Positions 50,670 through 59,641 of a stretch of DNA of 64,000 nucleotides are shown here, in pieces. A program made the translations under genes and the position numbers. The notes under the pieces were generated by a model that did not search any database, was not told the origin of the DNA, and worked only from the letters and a program-made list of their open reading frames with translations. The stretch comes from Nitrosomonas ureae. Its GTDB lineage: Bacteria; Pseudomonadota; Gammaproteobacteria; Burkholderiales; Nitrosomonadaceae. Each line of letters starts with the position of its first letter. Positions within the stretch are counted from its first letter, which is position 1. The stretch covers positions 1,736,001-1,800,000 of the forward strand of contig NZ_CP013341.1 of the NCBI RefSeq assembly GCF_001455205.1, written 5' to 3'.

Positions 50670-53600
50670 ATGCATGAAATTTCATTCTACCGGCAATTAT
50701 TTGAAGCGAGCCCGCATCCATACTTAATTTTGCGGGCGGATGACAATTTCACAATTGTTGCAGTAAACAATAAATATCTTGAGGCCACTGGCACACATCG
50801 TCAGACGATTGTTGGTTATGGTTTGTTCGATATTTTTCCTGATAATCCAAACGAGCCGGCAAGTCAAAGTGTTGCTGACCTACGTGCTTCTCTGAATCGT
50901 GTGCTCGATAAAAAACACCCGGATGTCATGGGGGTGCAGAAATACGATATTCCGTTACCGGACAACAGCGATCATTTTGTGCTCAAATACTGGAGCCCGG
51001 TGAATACGCCTGTATTTGGAACTGAGGGGGGGGTAGCCTATATTATCCACCATATTGAAGATGTGACCGAGTTCGTTGCCGGTCATGAGTGCATTAGCGA
51101 TGTTCGTGAGGCGCAATCGAAATTGAGTAAGGGGGAAGCTCGCGCCGAGCGGATGCAAGCAGAAATTTTGCGTCGTACGATTGAAGTTAAGGAAGCGAAT
51201 CGTTCATTAAAGTCAACGCTGGAGGAATTATCCGTTGCTAATCAACGCTTGACCGAGCTGGATCATCTCAAATCAGAATTCTTTGCCAACGTTAGCCATG
51301 AACTGCATACGCCACTGACATTGATTCTCGCGCCATTGGAAAATCGTTTGCGCCAGCTTACGAACAAGGATGGCAAGTCGATTAAAGAGCGTCGCGAAAT
51401 CGAATTAATGCTACGTAATGCTCGTCTTCTATATCGTCATGTGACTGATTTGCTCGATGTGGCTAAATTTGAAGCGAATTGCACAAAAGTTTATGCGGCA
51501 AGATTTGATATTGCGAAGCTGCTCAGAATGACAGCCAGTTACTTCGAGCAAGCGGCGCATGATAGAAATATCCTTCTTAAAATAATTTCCCCAAGAACAT
51601 TAGTAATAGAGAGTGACAGCGAAAAACTGCAACGTGTATTGTTAAATTTGCTTTCAAATGCATTTAAATTTACTCCTGATAATGGTTGCATTACGTTATG
51701 TCTTACTTCCACTCGGCATGACGTGCAGATCGACGTGCGAGATACCGGTCCGGGTATTCCAATAGCAATGCGTGAGCATGTATTTGAGCGATTTACACGA
51801 GTCGAGAATGCAACCGCTGCGAATCGGAATTACGGCGGTACTGGATTGGGGTTGGCTATTGTCAGGGATTTTGTCGACTTACTGGGTGGCAAGGTTACAC
51901 TCGAGGATTCTTCAGGAGGAGGAGCGCTATTCAGAATTATTTTGTCACTCAAGGCTCCGGCTACATCGGTACTGATGGATAAACCCTCTTCGCTCGATGC
52001 AATAATTTTGCATGATGCTGTTGAAGGGTTAAAAGGAAGCACATTCCCCGAATTAATCGTGGAACCGGTCTCTGATAATAATCAGAACCTTATTCTGATT
52101 GTAGAAGATAACATCGATATGAATCAGTTTATTGCTGATACATTGCGCGAACATTATCGTGTGAGCTGCGCTTACAATGGACAGCAAGGATTGGAGCAGG
52201 CACTGGAAACTATTCCCGATGTCATTCTCTGTGACGCAATGATGCCGGTGATGGGAGGGCATCAAATGATATTGGCATTGCGCCAATATCCACAACTGAT
52301 CGATGTGCCGGTTATTATGTTGACAGCCAGGGTGGATGAGGCGCTCAAGTTGGAACTGCTCAAACTGGGAGTACAGGAGTATCTGAATAAGCCTTTTGTC
52401 GTGGATGAATTACGCGCGCGAATCAATAGGCTGATAACCGAGCGTCAGCGTGTCCAGGAACAACTGCGTGAAAGCGAGGTTCGCTTTCAGGCGACATTTG
52501 AACAGGCGGCCGTTGGAATCGGGATAGTTTCTTTAGAAGGAAGATGGTTACGAGTGAATCAAAAGTTCTGTGATTTAGTGGGCTATCGTCATGACGAATT
52601 AACATTCCTTACTTTTCAGGAGGTCACTTATGCGGAGGATCTTGACGCAGACCTGAGCTATGTACAACGAACATTGGCAGGTGAAATCTCTACTTATTCA
52701 TTGGAAAAGCGTTATATCTGCAAAGATAGTAGTCTTATCTGGGTCAGTCTCTCCGTATCGCTGGTACGGAAGCAAGATTGCACCCCGGATTATTTCATTA
52801 CTATCATTCAAGATATTCAATCTCGCAAAGAAATTGAAGCGAATTTGAACGATGCCAAACGTATTGCGAATTTCGGCCATTGGCGCTGGGATTTAAACAG
52901 CAACAAGCAAATTTGGTCAGAAGAAATTTTTCACATATTCGGGCGTGACTTGGATTTGCCGCCGGCAAACTATCAGGAAGTTTCGCAATATTTTACAGCG
53001 GAGAGCTGGAGCAATCTGTCTGCAGCTGTGGAGAAATGCATGCGTGAGGGGATCGGCTATCAATGTGACGCAGAAGTAGTCAAACCCGATGGCAGTCACC
53101 ATTGGGTTGTTGCTCGGGGTGAAGCCATTCGCAACGCCGAAGATCAAATCATTTCGTTGCATGGCACGGTACAGGATATCACCGTGCGCAAGCTGGCCGA
53201 AGTAGCGCTGCAACAGAGCAAAGAGCAGCTTAAATTGTTCATTGAATATGCCCCTGCGGCGTTGGCCATGTTTGATCGGGAAATGCGTTATCTTGCATGC
53301 AGTCAGAGGTGGTGCAATGATTATTCTCTGGGTGAGCGCAATTTGCTTGGATTGTGTCATTACGATGTTTTTCCGAATATCAGTGCTGAGTGGAAAGCCA
53401 TTCATCGGAGGTGCCTAGCGGGGGAGGTAATTCGTAGCGAGGAAGATGGATATGTGCGGGTTGATGGCACTATACAATGGCTTCGCTGGGAAGTACGGCC
53501 TTGGCTGACGAGTAATATAATTGGCGGTATTGTCATTTTTACCGAGGATATCACCCAACAAAAACAAGCTGAGACAGCGTTGCAACAACTTAATAACGAC

Positions 53601-54338
53601 TTGGAAAAACGCATTGCTGAACGTACTGCAGAATTAAAAACCTTGAATCAATCATTGGAAAGTTTTGTATATTCCGTGTCTCATGATCTGAAAGCGCCCC
53701 TGCGTGGGGTGGAAGGATACAGCCGATTACTGGAAGAAGATTACTCTAACCGGTTAGACGATGAAGGGCGCTTGTTCATAAGCAACATTCGTACAGGGGT
53801 AACGCGTATGAACGAGTTGATCGATGATTTACTGGCTTATTCACGTATGGAAAGGTGTAAGCTGGAGTCCGATGAATTGGATTTAACGCTATTGATCCAT
53901 CAGGTGTTGGCCGAATATGGTGAAGAAATTACCTTGCATCGTATTGCGATCATTATTGATATACCACCACTTAAGGTTTATGGCGATCGCGAAGGTTTGG
54001 CGCTGGCGCTACGAAATTTGCTGGGAAATGCGATCAAATTTAGCCAGGGTTTGCCTCGTCCGCGAATAGAATTTGGCGCTTGCCGGAATAAAGATCATGT
54101 GATTCTGTGGATTCGTGACAACGGTATTGGTTTCGACATGAAGTATAATCAACGCATATTTGAGATCTTCGAGCGCTTGCACCGACTAGAAGATTATCCC
54201 GGAACCGGGATTGGTTTGGCATTGGTGAAGAAAGCTATGCAACGTATGGGTGGTCGAGTCTGGGCGCAGAGCGCTCCGGGTGAGGGTGCAACTTTCTCTT
54301 TAGAATTACCTGTTGCGATGAAAATACTGAAAGCGTAG
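50670..54338 (+). CDS. hybrid sensor histidine kinase with two kinase modules
   Basis: This 1222-residue cytoplasmic sensor has this order: PAS (about 5-130), coiled coil (140-195), HisKA with His210 in NVSHELHTPL, and HATPase with RDTGPGIP and GGTGLGLAI. A receiver with Asp522 in ILCDAMMPVMGG follows, then three PAS domains (about 595-720, 725-840 and 850-970). A second HisKA has His1005 in VSHDLKAPLRG and ends in a second HATPase (DNGIGFD, GTGIGLALV). There is no membrane segment. The second kinase half resembles phytochrome-type kinases that signal to single-domain receivers, and the next gene encodes just that. The ATG at 50670 has GGGAG upstream. The signal is not shown by the sequence. 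Confidence 0.92.
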   Translation: MHEISFYRQLFEASPHPYLILRADDNFTIVAVNNKYLEATGTHRQTIVGYGLFDIFPDNPNEPASQSVADLRASLNRVLDKKHPDVMGVQKYDIPLPDNSDHFVLKYWSPVNTPVFGTEGGVAYIIHHIEDVTEFVAGHECISDVREAQSKLSKGEARAERMQAEILRRTIEVKEANRSLKSTLEELSVANQRLTELDHLKSEFFANVSHELHTPLTLILAPLENRLRQLTNKDGKSIKERREIELMLRNARLLYRHVTDLLDVAKFEANCTKVYAARFDIAKLLRMTASYFEQAAHDRNILLKIISPRTLVIESDSEKLQRVLLNLLSNAFKFTPDNGCITLCLTSTRHDVQIDVRDTGPGIPIAMREHVFERFTRVENATAANRNYGGTGLGLAIVRDFVDLLGGKVTLEDSSGGGALFRIILSLKAPATSVLMDKPSSLDAIILHDAVEGLKGSTFPELIVEPVSDNNQNLILIVEDNIDMNQFIADTLREHYRVSCAYNGQQGLEQALETIPDVILCDAMMPVMGGHQMILALRQYPQLIDVPVIMLTARVDEALKLELLKLGVQEYLNKPFVVDELRARINRLITERQRVQEQLRESEVRFQATFEQAAVGIGIVSLEGRWLRVNQKFCDLVGYRHDELTFLTFQEVTYAEDLDADLSYVQRTLAGEISTYSLEKRYICKDSSLIWVSLSVSLVRKQDCTPDYFITIIQDIQSRKEIEANLNDAKRIANFGHWRWDLNSNKQIWSEEIFHIFGRDLDLPPANYQEVSQYFTAESWSNLSAAVEKCMREGIGYQCDAEVVKPDGSHHWVVARGEAIRNAEDQIISLHGTVQDITVRKLAEVALQQSKEQLKLFIEYAPAALAMFDREMRYLACSQRWCNDYSLGERNLLGLCHYDVFPNISAEWKAIHRRCLAGEVIRSEEDGYVRVDGTIQWLRWEVRPWLTSNIIGGIVIFTEDITQQKQAETALQQLNNDLEKRIAERTAELKTLNQSLESFVYSVSHDLKAPLRGVEGYSRLLEEDYSNRLDDEGRLFISNIRTGVTRMNELIDDLLAYSRMERCKLESDELDLTLLIHQVLAEYGEEITLHRIAIIIDIPPLKVYGDREGLALALRNLLGNAIKFSQGLPRPRIEFGACRNKDHVILWIRDNGIGFDMKYNQRIFEIFERLHRLEDYPGTGIGLALVKKAMQRMGGRVWAQSAPGEGATFSLELPVAMKILKA

Positions 54339-54359
54339 TAATGGAGTACTTTACATATT

Positions 54360-54782
54360 ATGAGCGCGTATCCACCGATTTTACTCGTTGAGGATAATCC
54401 ACTTGATGTTGATCTGACATTACGAGCTTTTCAACGGCGTAAGCTGGCTAATCCCATTTTAGTAGCGCGCGATGGGGAAGAGGCACTTGCTTGGATACCG
54501 CGCTGGGAGTCGGGAGAAACTTTGCCGACGGTGATTCTGTTAGATCTCAATATGCCACGCGTAGATGGCCTGACGGTGCTGCGGACATTAAAATCACACC
54601 CGCTATTGCGCCGTATCCCAGTAGTTGTTCTTACCACTTCCAAAGAAGATCGCGATGTTCAAGTGGCTTATGATTTGGGTGTTAATTCGTATATTGTTAA
54701 GCCGGTAGGTTTTGATAATTTTATGGATGTGGCGCAGCAAATAGAGTTGTATTGGTGTGTTATCAATGAACTGCCGAAATAG
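54360..54782 (+). CDS. single-domain response regulator (Rcp1-like)
   Basis: This 140-residue receiver has no output domain. LLVEDNPLDVDLTLRAF supplies the acidic pocket, Asp62 in ILLDLNMPRVDG is the phosphorylation site, VVVLTTSKED gives the Thr and NSYIVKPVGFDNF the Lys. The type is like Rcp1 partners of phytochrome kinases. It lies 21 bp after the hybrid kinase and 5 bp before the GGDEF/EAL gene, so it probably relays phosphate between them. Confidence 0.93.
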   Translation: MSAYPPILLVEDNPLDVDLTLRAFQRRKLANPILVARDGEEALAWIPRWESGETLPTVILLDLNMPRVDGLTVLRTLKSHPLLRRIPVVVLTTSKEDRDVQVAYDLGVNSYIVKPVGFDNFMDVAQQIELYWCVINELPK

Positions 54783-54787
54783 TTGCG

Positions 54788-57700
54788 ATGCGTGTTCTGT
54801 ATATTGAAGACTCCGCCAGTGATGCTGATCTGGCTCGTCGTGCTCTGGCGCGCACTGCGCCTGAAATAGAACTGAAAATAGTTACGACCCTGACTGAGGG
54901 ATTGAAAAGACTGACTCCCTTAGAAAATTACGATGTGTTGTTAACCGATCTTTCTTTGCCGGATGGCTCCGGCCTGGAAGCACTGGCGCGTGTGCGGGAA
55001 CAACGGTTATCCACGGCAGTTGTAATTCTTACCGGCTCAGGCGATCAGGGTTCCGCGATTGCAGCACTCAAAGCCAGTGCGGATGATTATCTGATCAAGC
55101 GGGATGATTATCTGGAGCGCCTACCACGCATTCTGCGTAATTCATTAGACCATTTTCACAATAACGTTGAGCGAAATCGACCGGTGCTGCGTGTGCTGTA
55201 TATCGCGCATACTGGGAGGGATATCGATCCTATGCGTCATCATTTAGCTTTGTACGCGCCCCATATTCACTTAACTGCAGTAACTGATGTGCATGATGCG
55301 CTTGCATTTCTTCCGATTGATCCGAGTGAGCAGACTACACAGTTTGATGTACTCTTGGTCGAGTACTGCACGGCAGATATGGATGATTTAGAGTTCATTA
55401 AATTGCTGCGTAACGAACGGAAACTGGATCTTCCCATTGTGCTGATCACGGACCAGGGGAGTGAGATTGTCGTGGCACGTGCATTGCATTTTGGTGTGGA
55501 CGATTATTTATCCAAACATGCAGGGTATCTTTATGAAACTACGGCAATATTAGAGAAAGTACAACATCAAGCGGAATTGGCCCGTGAGCGGGTTAGTTTG
55601 AAGAAAACCAGTTTGCGTCTTTCGGATTTGCTCGCTGCAAGCCCGACGATTCTTTATAACCTACGTATTGTGGGGACAACATTCCGGTTCGCTTGGGTCA
55701 GCGAAAATATCGAACGCCTGCTTGGATATACTCCAGAGGAAGTGATGGCTGAGGGTTGGTGGAGTGCACATGTGCATCCTGATGATCGTGAAGCGGCATT
55801 GACTCATCAATCAGAGTTGTTTGCGCTAGGCCAGCTTACTTATGATTATCGATTCCGGCATCGTAATGGCCAAAACATTTGGATTCACGATGAATTAAGA
55901 TTAGTACGAAGCACGGATGGAAGGCCTCTCGAAGTCGTTGGTGCTTGGTTGGATGTCACTGAACATAAGCGGGAGGAATTAATTCGTCAGGCACATCAAT
56001 CGGCATTGAATTTGATTGTGGCTAACCAGCCGCTACCGGTTATTCTAAAGGACATCGCGCAGCGGCTTGAGACAATTAATCCGGAGATGCTGGTTTCGAT
56101 CTTGCTACTGGATCAACACACCGGGCGGCTAAAGCATGGTGAAGCACCGAGTTTACCGGATGATTACAACGCCGCTATCGATCAACTGAAAATTGGTGAA
56201 GGAATAGGTTCTTGCGGTACCTCGGCTTGGCGAGGTGAACCCGTTATAGTGGCTGATATCGATCATCATCCCTATTGGCAAGCTTATCTGGAATTAACGC
56301 GTAAAGCCGATCTTCATGCATGCTGGACAATACCTTTCAAGAATGACGCAGGAAAAGTTTTGGGTACTTTTGCGATTTATCACCGGACACCTCGTGAACC
56401 TTCCCAGGCTGACCTGGGGCTGATCAATGAGTTTGCTTTGCTAACTGCTTTGGCCGTGCAAAAGGTGTATGCAGCTGAGTCATTGAAACAAGCGGCTGCG
56501 GTATTCGAATCTACCCGGGAAGGGGTTGTGATCACCGATTTAGAGCCGCGAATTGTTGCTATTAATCGCGCTTATGCCGAAATTACCGGCTACAGTGAAG
56601 ACCAGGTGCTCGGGAAGAATCCTAAAATTATTAAATCGGGACGTCATGACAAGTTGTTTTATCAGGTCATGTGGGCAAGTCTTACAAAAGCTGGGTATTG
56701 GTGTGGAGAAGTATGGAATCGTCGCAGGAGTGGCGAGGTTTATCCGCAATGGCTGACGATTAGTACCGTCTTCGATGATAAAAACGAGCCTTGTAATTAT
56801 GTTGGGGTGTTTGCTGACATTACGCAGATAAAACAATCTGAAGCGCGTTTAGCACATCTTGCACACTATGACGCCTTGACCGGTTTGCCAAATCGCTTAT
56901 TGGTACAATCCCGGCTACATCATGCTATTGAACGTACATTGCGACATGGCAATCAGATTGCAGCGTTATATCTTGACCTGGATCGATTCAAAAACGTCAA
57001 TGACAGTTTAGGGCATCCCATCGGAGATGAGCTCCTGGTTATGTTAGCTTTGCGTCTGAAAAAGCGATTGCGCGAAGAAGATACATTGGCGCGATTGGGC
57101 GGCGATGAATTTCTGGTCGTGCTCGAAGATATCAAAGATTCCAACGAACCGGCTATGGTAGCGCAAACCCTGATTGATTTGCTTGCTACGCCTTTTTCCT
57201 TACCCAGCGGGCACGAGATATTCATTAATACCAGTATTGGCATCAGTCTTTTTCCGACCGATGCCAATAGTGTTACAGAACTCATCCAGCACGCAGATAT
57301 GGCGATGTATTTAGCCAAGCAAGAGGGCCGAAATACTTATCGCTATCATACCGATGCTTTAAGCATTGCAGCAAATGAGCGCTTGGTGCTGGAGACACAA
57401 TTACGCCAGGCGTTGAGCGCCGGCGAATTCGTGCTGCATTATCAACCTTTGATCGATGCACGAAAGGGCCAAGTAATGGGCGTCGAAGCTTTGGTACGTT
57501 GGCAGCCACCCGATAAAGCGATGGTGTCTCCCGGAAAATTTATCCCGATTGCCGAAGAAACCGGATTGATCGTTCCGCTCGGGGAATGGGTTTTGCGAAC
57601 TGCGTGTGCTCAGGGGCGTGCCTGGATGGACGCAGGGTTTCCACCGTTTGTTATGGCGGTTAATTTATCGGTGCGGCAGTTTCAATCGGAGAATCTGGTC

Positions 57701-58198
57701 GAATTGATCCGCCAGGTACTGGAGGAGACAAAACTACCCGCGGTTTGCCTGGAGCTGGAATTAACAGAAAGTATGTTTATGGAGCATGCCGAACAGTCGA
57801 TCGAAATACTTAAGACCCTAAAATCTTTGGGAGTACGTTTAGCGATAGATGATTTTGGCACCGGCTATTCTTCTCTGACTTATCTAAAACGTTTTCCCAT
57901 TGATAAATTAAAAATTGACCAAAGTTTTGTGCACGGTTTGGCCTATGACCCTAATGATCGTGAAATTGCAGCTACCATTATTGCCATGGCGCGGAATCTG
58001 AAGCTTGATGTGCTGGCTGAAGGCGTGGAATCCGAGCAGCAACTGGATATTTTAAATCAGCACGGTTGTGATTATTATCAGGGTTACTTGTTTCATCGAC
58101 CCGTACCGGCGCAAGAACTTGAGGTATGGTTCCGTGAAAACAAGCGTAATCAAAGCCTACAAGAAATCTTGAATACGAAGAATGAAAGAGATGGATAA
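54788..58198 (+). CDS. receiver-PAS-GAF-PAS-GGDEF-EAL cyclic-di-GMP protein
   Basis: This 1136-residue protein has two receivers, sensory domains and both c-di-GMP domains. Receiver 1 (1-120) has Asp54 in LLTDLSLPDGSG. Receiver 2 (about 135-260) has Glu192 where the phosphorylated Asp should be (LLVEYCTADMDD), so it is likely locked. PAS (275-395), GAF (400-555) and a second PAS (560-685) follow. The GGDEF motif is intact at 771-775 (RLGGDEFLVVL) and the EAL motif at 900-902 (GVEALVRW). ELTESM and DDFGTGYSSL also keep phosphodiesterase residues. It may therefore both make and degrade c-di-GMP. The last 17 bp overlap the next gene. Confidence 0.93.
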   Translation: MRVLYIEDSASDADLARRALARTAPEIELKIVTTLTEGLKRLTPLENYDVLLTDLSLPDGSGLEALARVREQRLSTAVVILTGSGDQGSAIAALKASADDYLIKRDDYLERLPRILRNSLDHFHNNVERNRPVLRVLYIAHTGRDIDPMRHHLALYAPHIHLTAVTDVHDALAFLPIDPSEQTTQFDVLLVEYCTADMDDLEFIKLLRNERKLDLPIVLITDQGSEIVVARALHFGVDDYLSKHAGYLYETTAILEKVQHQAELARERVSLKKTSLRLSDLLAASPTILYNLRIVGTTFRFAWVSENIERLLGYTPEEVMAEGWWSAHVHPDDREAALTHQSELFALGQLTYDYRFRHRNGQNIWIHDELRLVRSTDGRPLEVVGAWLDVTEHKREELIRQAHQSALNLIVANQPLPVILKDIAQRLETINPEMLVSILLLDQHTGRLKHGEAPSLPDDYNAAIDQLKIGEGIGSCGTSAWRGEPVIVADIDHHPYWQAYLELTRKADLHACWTIPFKNDAGKVLGTFAIYHRTPREPSQADLGLINEFALLTALAVQKVYAAESLKQAAAVFESTREGVVITDLEPRIVAINRAYAEITGYSEDQVLGKNPKIIKSGRHDKLFYQVMWASLTKAGYWCGEVWNRRRSGEVYPQWLTISTVFDDKNEPCNYVGVFADITQIKQSEARLAHLAHYDALTGLPNRLLVQSRLHHAIERTLRHGNQIAALYLDLDRFKNVNDSLGHPIGDELLVMLALRLKKRLREEDTLARLGGDEFLVVLEDIKDSNEPAMVAQTLIDLLATPFSLPSGHEIFINTSIGISLFPTDANSVTELIQHADMAMYLAKQEGRNTYRYHTDALSIAANERLVLETQLRQALSAGEFVLHYQPLIDARKGQVMGVEALVRWQPPDKAMVSPGKFIPIAEETGLIVPLGEWVLRTACAQGRAWMDAGFPPFVMAVNLSVRQFQSENLVELIRQVLEETKLPAVCLELELTESMFMEHAEQSIEILKTLKSLGVRLAIDDFGTGYSSLTYLKRFPIDKLKIDQSFVHGLAYDPNDREIAATIIAMARNLKLDVLAEGVESEQQLDILNQHGCDYYQGYLFHRPVPAQELEVWFRENKRNQSLQEILNTKNERDG

Positions 58199-58820
58199 AA
58201 CTATGCTGTATTACATCCATGACCCCATGTGCAGCTGGTGCTACGCATTTAGCCAAAACTGGGAAGCATTGCAACGGGATCTGCCGCAGGATGTTGAAAT
58301 TACTTATGTCGTGGGCGGGCTCGCTCCGGATACCACTGAGCCGATGCCGCCCGCTACGCAGAAGATGGTGCAGCAGGCCTGGCAACGCATCGAACAAACC
58401 GTTCCCGGAGTTTATTTCAATTGGGATTTCTGGTCGCGTAATACGCCTATCCGCTCAACCTATCCGGCTTGCCGGGCAGTGCTGGCAGCCAAAAAACAAC
58501 GTGCGGATGCCGAGGCGGAAATGATCCGCGCTATTCAGACCGCCTATTATCAACAAGCGAAAAATCCCTCTTTGCCAGAGACCTTGCACGCCTGTGCCCG
58601 GGAGATTGGATTGGACGCGCAAACCTTTATCGACGATTTGACGAGCTCGGCGATGGAAAATGAATTGCAGCAGCAAATTCAACAGGCAAGAAACATGGAT
58701 GTTTATTCCTATCCCTCCCTGCGGCTGGTGCACAACCATGCTGTGTTTCCCATCGCTATCGATTATCTGAATCACTGCGCTATGCTGGATGAGATAAGCG
58801 CTATCAAATTCGAAAAGTAG
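58182..58820 (+). CDS. DsbA/FrnE-like thioredoxin-fold protein
   Basis: This 212-residue protein has the DsbA-type fold without a signal peptide. The active site is DPMCSWCYAF near residue 18, a CxxC with the Ser-Trp filling typical of cytoplasmic FrnE-like members. The helical insert (NPSLPETLHACAREIGLDAQTFIDD) and the cis-Pro region SYPSLRLV are recognisable. It could act as a cytosolic thiol oxidoreductase or isomerase. The frame starts at 58182, inside the preceding gene. In-frame ATGs at 58191 and 58203 are alternatives, and 58203 (MLYYIHDP) matches relatives best. Confidence 0.85.
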   Translation: MKEMDKTMLYYIHDPMCSWCYAFSQNWEALQRDLPQDVEITYVVGGLAPDTTEPMPPATQKMVQQAWQRIEQTVPGVYFNWDFWSRNTPIRSTYPACRAVLAAKKQRADAEAEMIRAIQTAYYQQAKNPSLPETLHACAREIGLDAQTFIDDLTSSAMENELQQQIQQARNMDVYSYPSLRLVHNHAVFPIAIDYLNHCAMLDEISAIKFEK

Positions 58821-59146
58821 CCGGATTCTTTCCTTTCCTGAGATTAGTTTAATTATTACATCGTCTTTCAATAGCGAGTGGTTGGAAGTAGTTGCATACG
58901 TGATTGAGTCTTTGAGTATGTTTTCTCCTGTTTTCAAACTAATCCCATCATAGTTCAAAATTAAAGTATTGGCGTACCCTTGTCGTAAAGCAAGGGGGGA
59001 ATTTATCCAAATTATTCATTAATATCATAACAATAAATATTTTCTGTCGTGAAATGAATTAATCATTAGAACTACGGAATTGGGTAAAAGTGAAATACGA
59101 CTTTGTGTTGAATTAATTGTCGTCAAATATAAAAGGGTCTTTCCGT
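58821..59146. other. 326-bp intergenic region without a recognisable gene
   Basis: AT-rich DNA between the DsbA-like gene and the RTX operon. I see no tRNA, repeat or terminator. It should hold the promoter of the two-gene RTX operon. Confidence 0.45.
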
Positions 59147-59641
59147 ATGAAAAGAATCGTTTTCCTTATGATTGTTTTATCAGTCATTTATGCCGCACTC
59201 TTCTCAGAAAAAGCGCGGTTGGATAGGGAGGTGGATCGTCTATGTGCGATCGATGGGGGTATCAGAGTGTATAAAACGGTAACGCTACCACCAGATATGT
59301 TTAATGATCGAGGAGAAGTTATTTTCTACCAATCTGATCAGAAAATAGAAGAATCGCTAGGACCTAAATATATCTTCAAATGGGATGTTCATTATTATAA
59401 AAAAGGCGATCCTGCTGCTAATGGACCTCAAGAGACAGTCATGAAGCGAACCCATATCAAGATCATTCGAAAAGCTGACATAAAATTACTAGGCGAGTTT
59501 GTTTTGTATAGCAGAGGTGGGGGTGATTTACCGGGGCCATGGGTGCCTTCATCGTATCAATGTCCAAGTGTTATAGAGGCTAATTCTACTATTTTGATAA
59601 AAAAGATCTTTATAAAATCAATTGAGGAGCAGCAGGAATGA
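59147..59641 (+). CDS. membrane-anchored small protein coupled to the RTX lipase gene
   Basis: This 164-residue protein starts at the ATG at 59147; the frame is open from 59117. One hydrophobic N-terminal segment (IVFLMIVLSVIYAALFS) anchors or exports it, and the rest is a soluble domain (VDRLCAIDGGIRVYKTVTLPPDMF, HIKIIRKADIKLLGEFVLYSRGGGDLPG). Two cysteines may form a disulfide. I do not recognise the family. The stop overlaps the ATG of the RTX gene (ATGA), so the products are made together. A role as immunity, chaperone or secretion helper is possible but unsupported. Confidence 0.65.
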   Translation: MKRIVFLMIVLSVIYAALFSEKARLDREVDRLCAIDGGIRVYKTVTLPPDMFNDRGEVIFYQSDQKIEESLGPKYIFKWDVHYYKKGDPAANGPQETVMKRTHIKIIRKADIKLLGEFVLYSRGGGDLPGPWVPSSYQCPSVIEANSTILIKKIFIKSIEEQQE

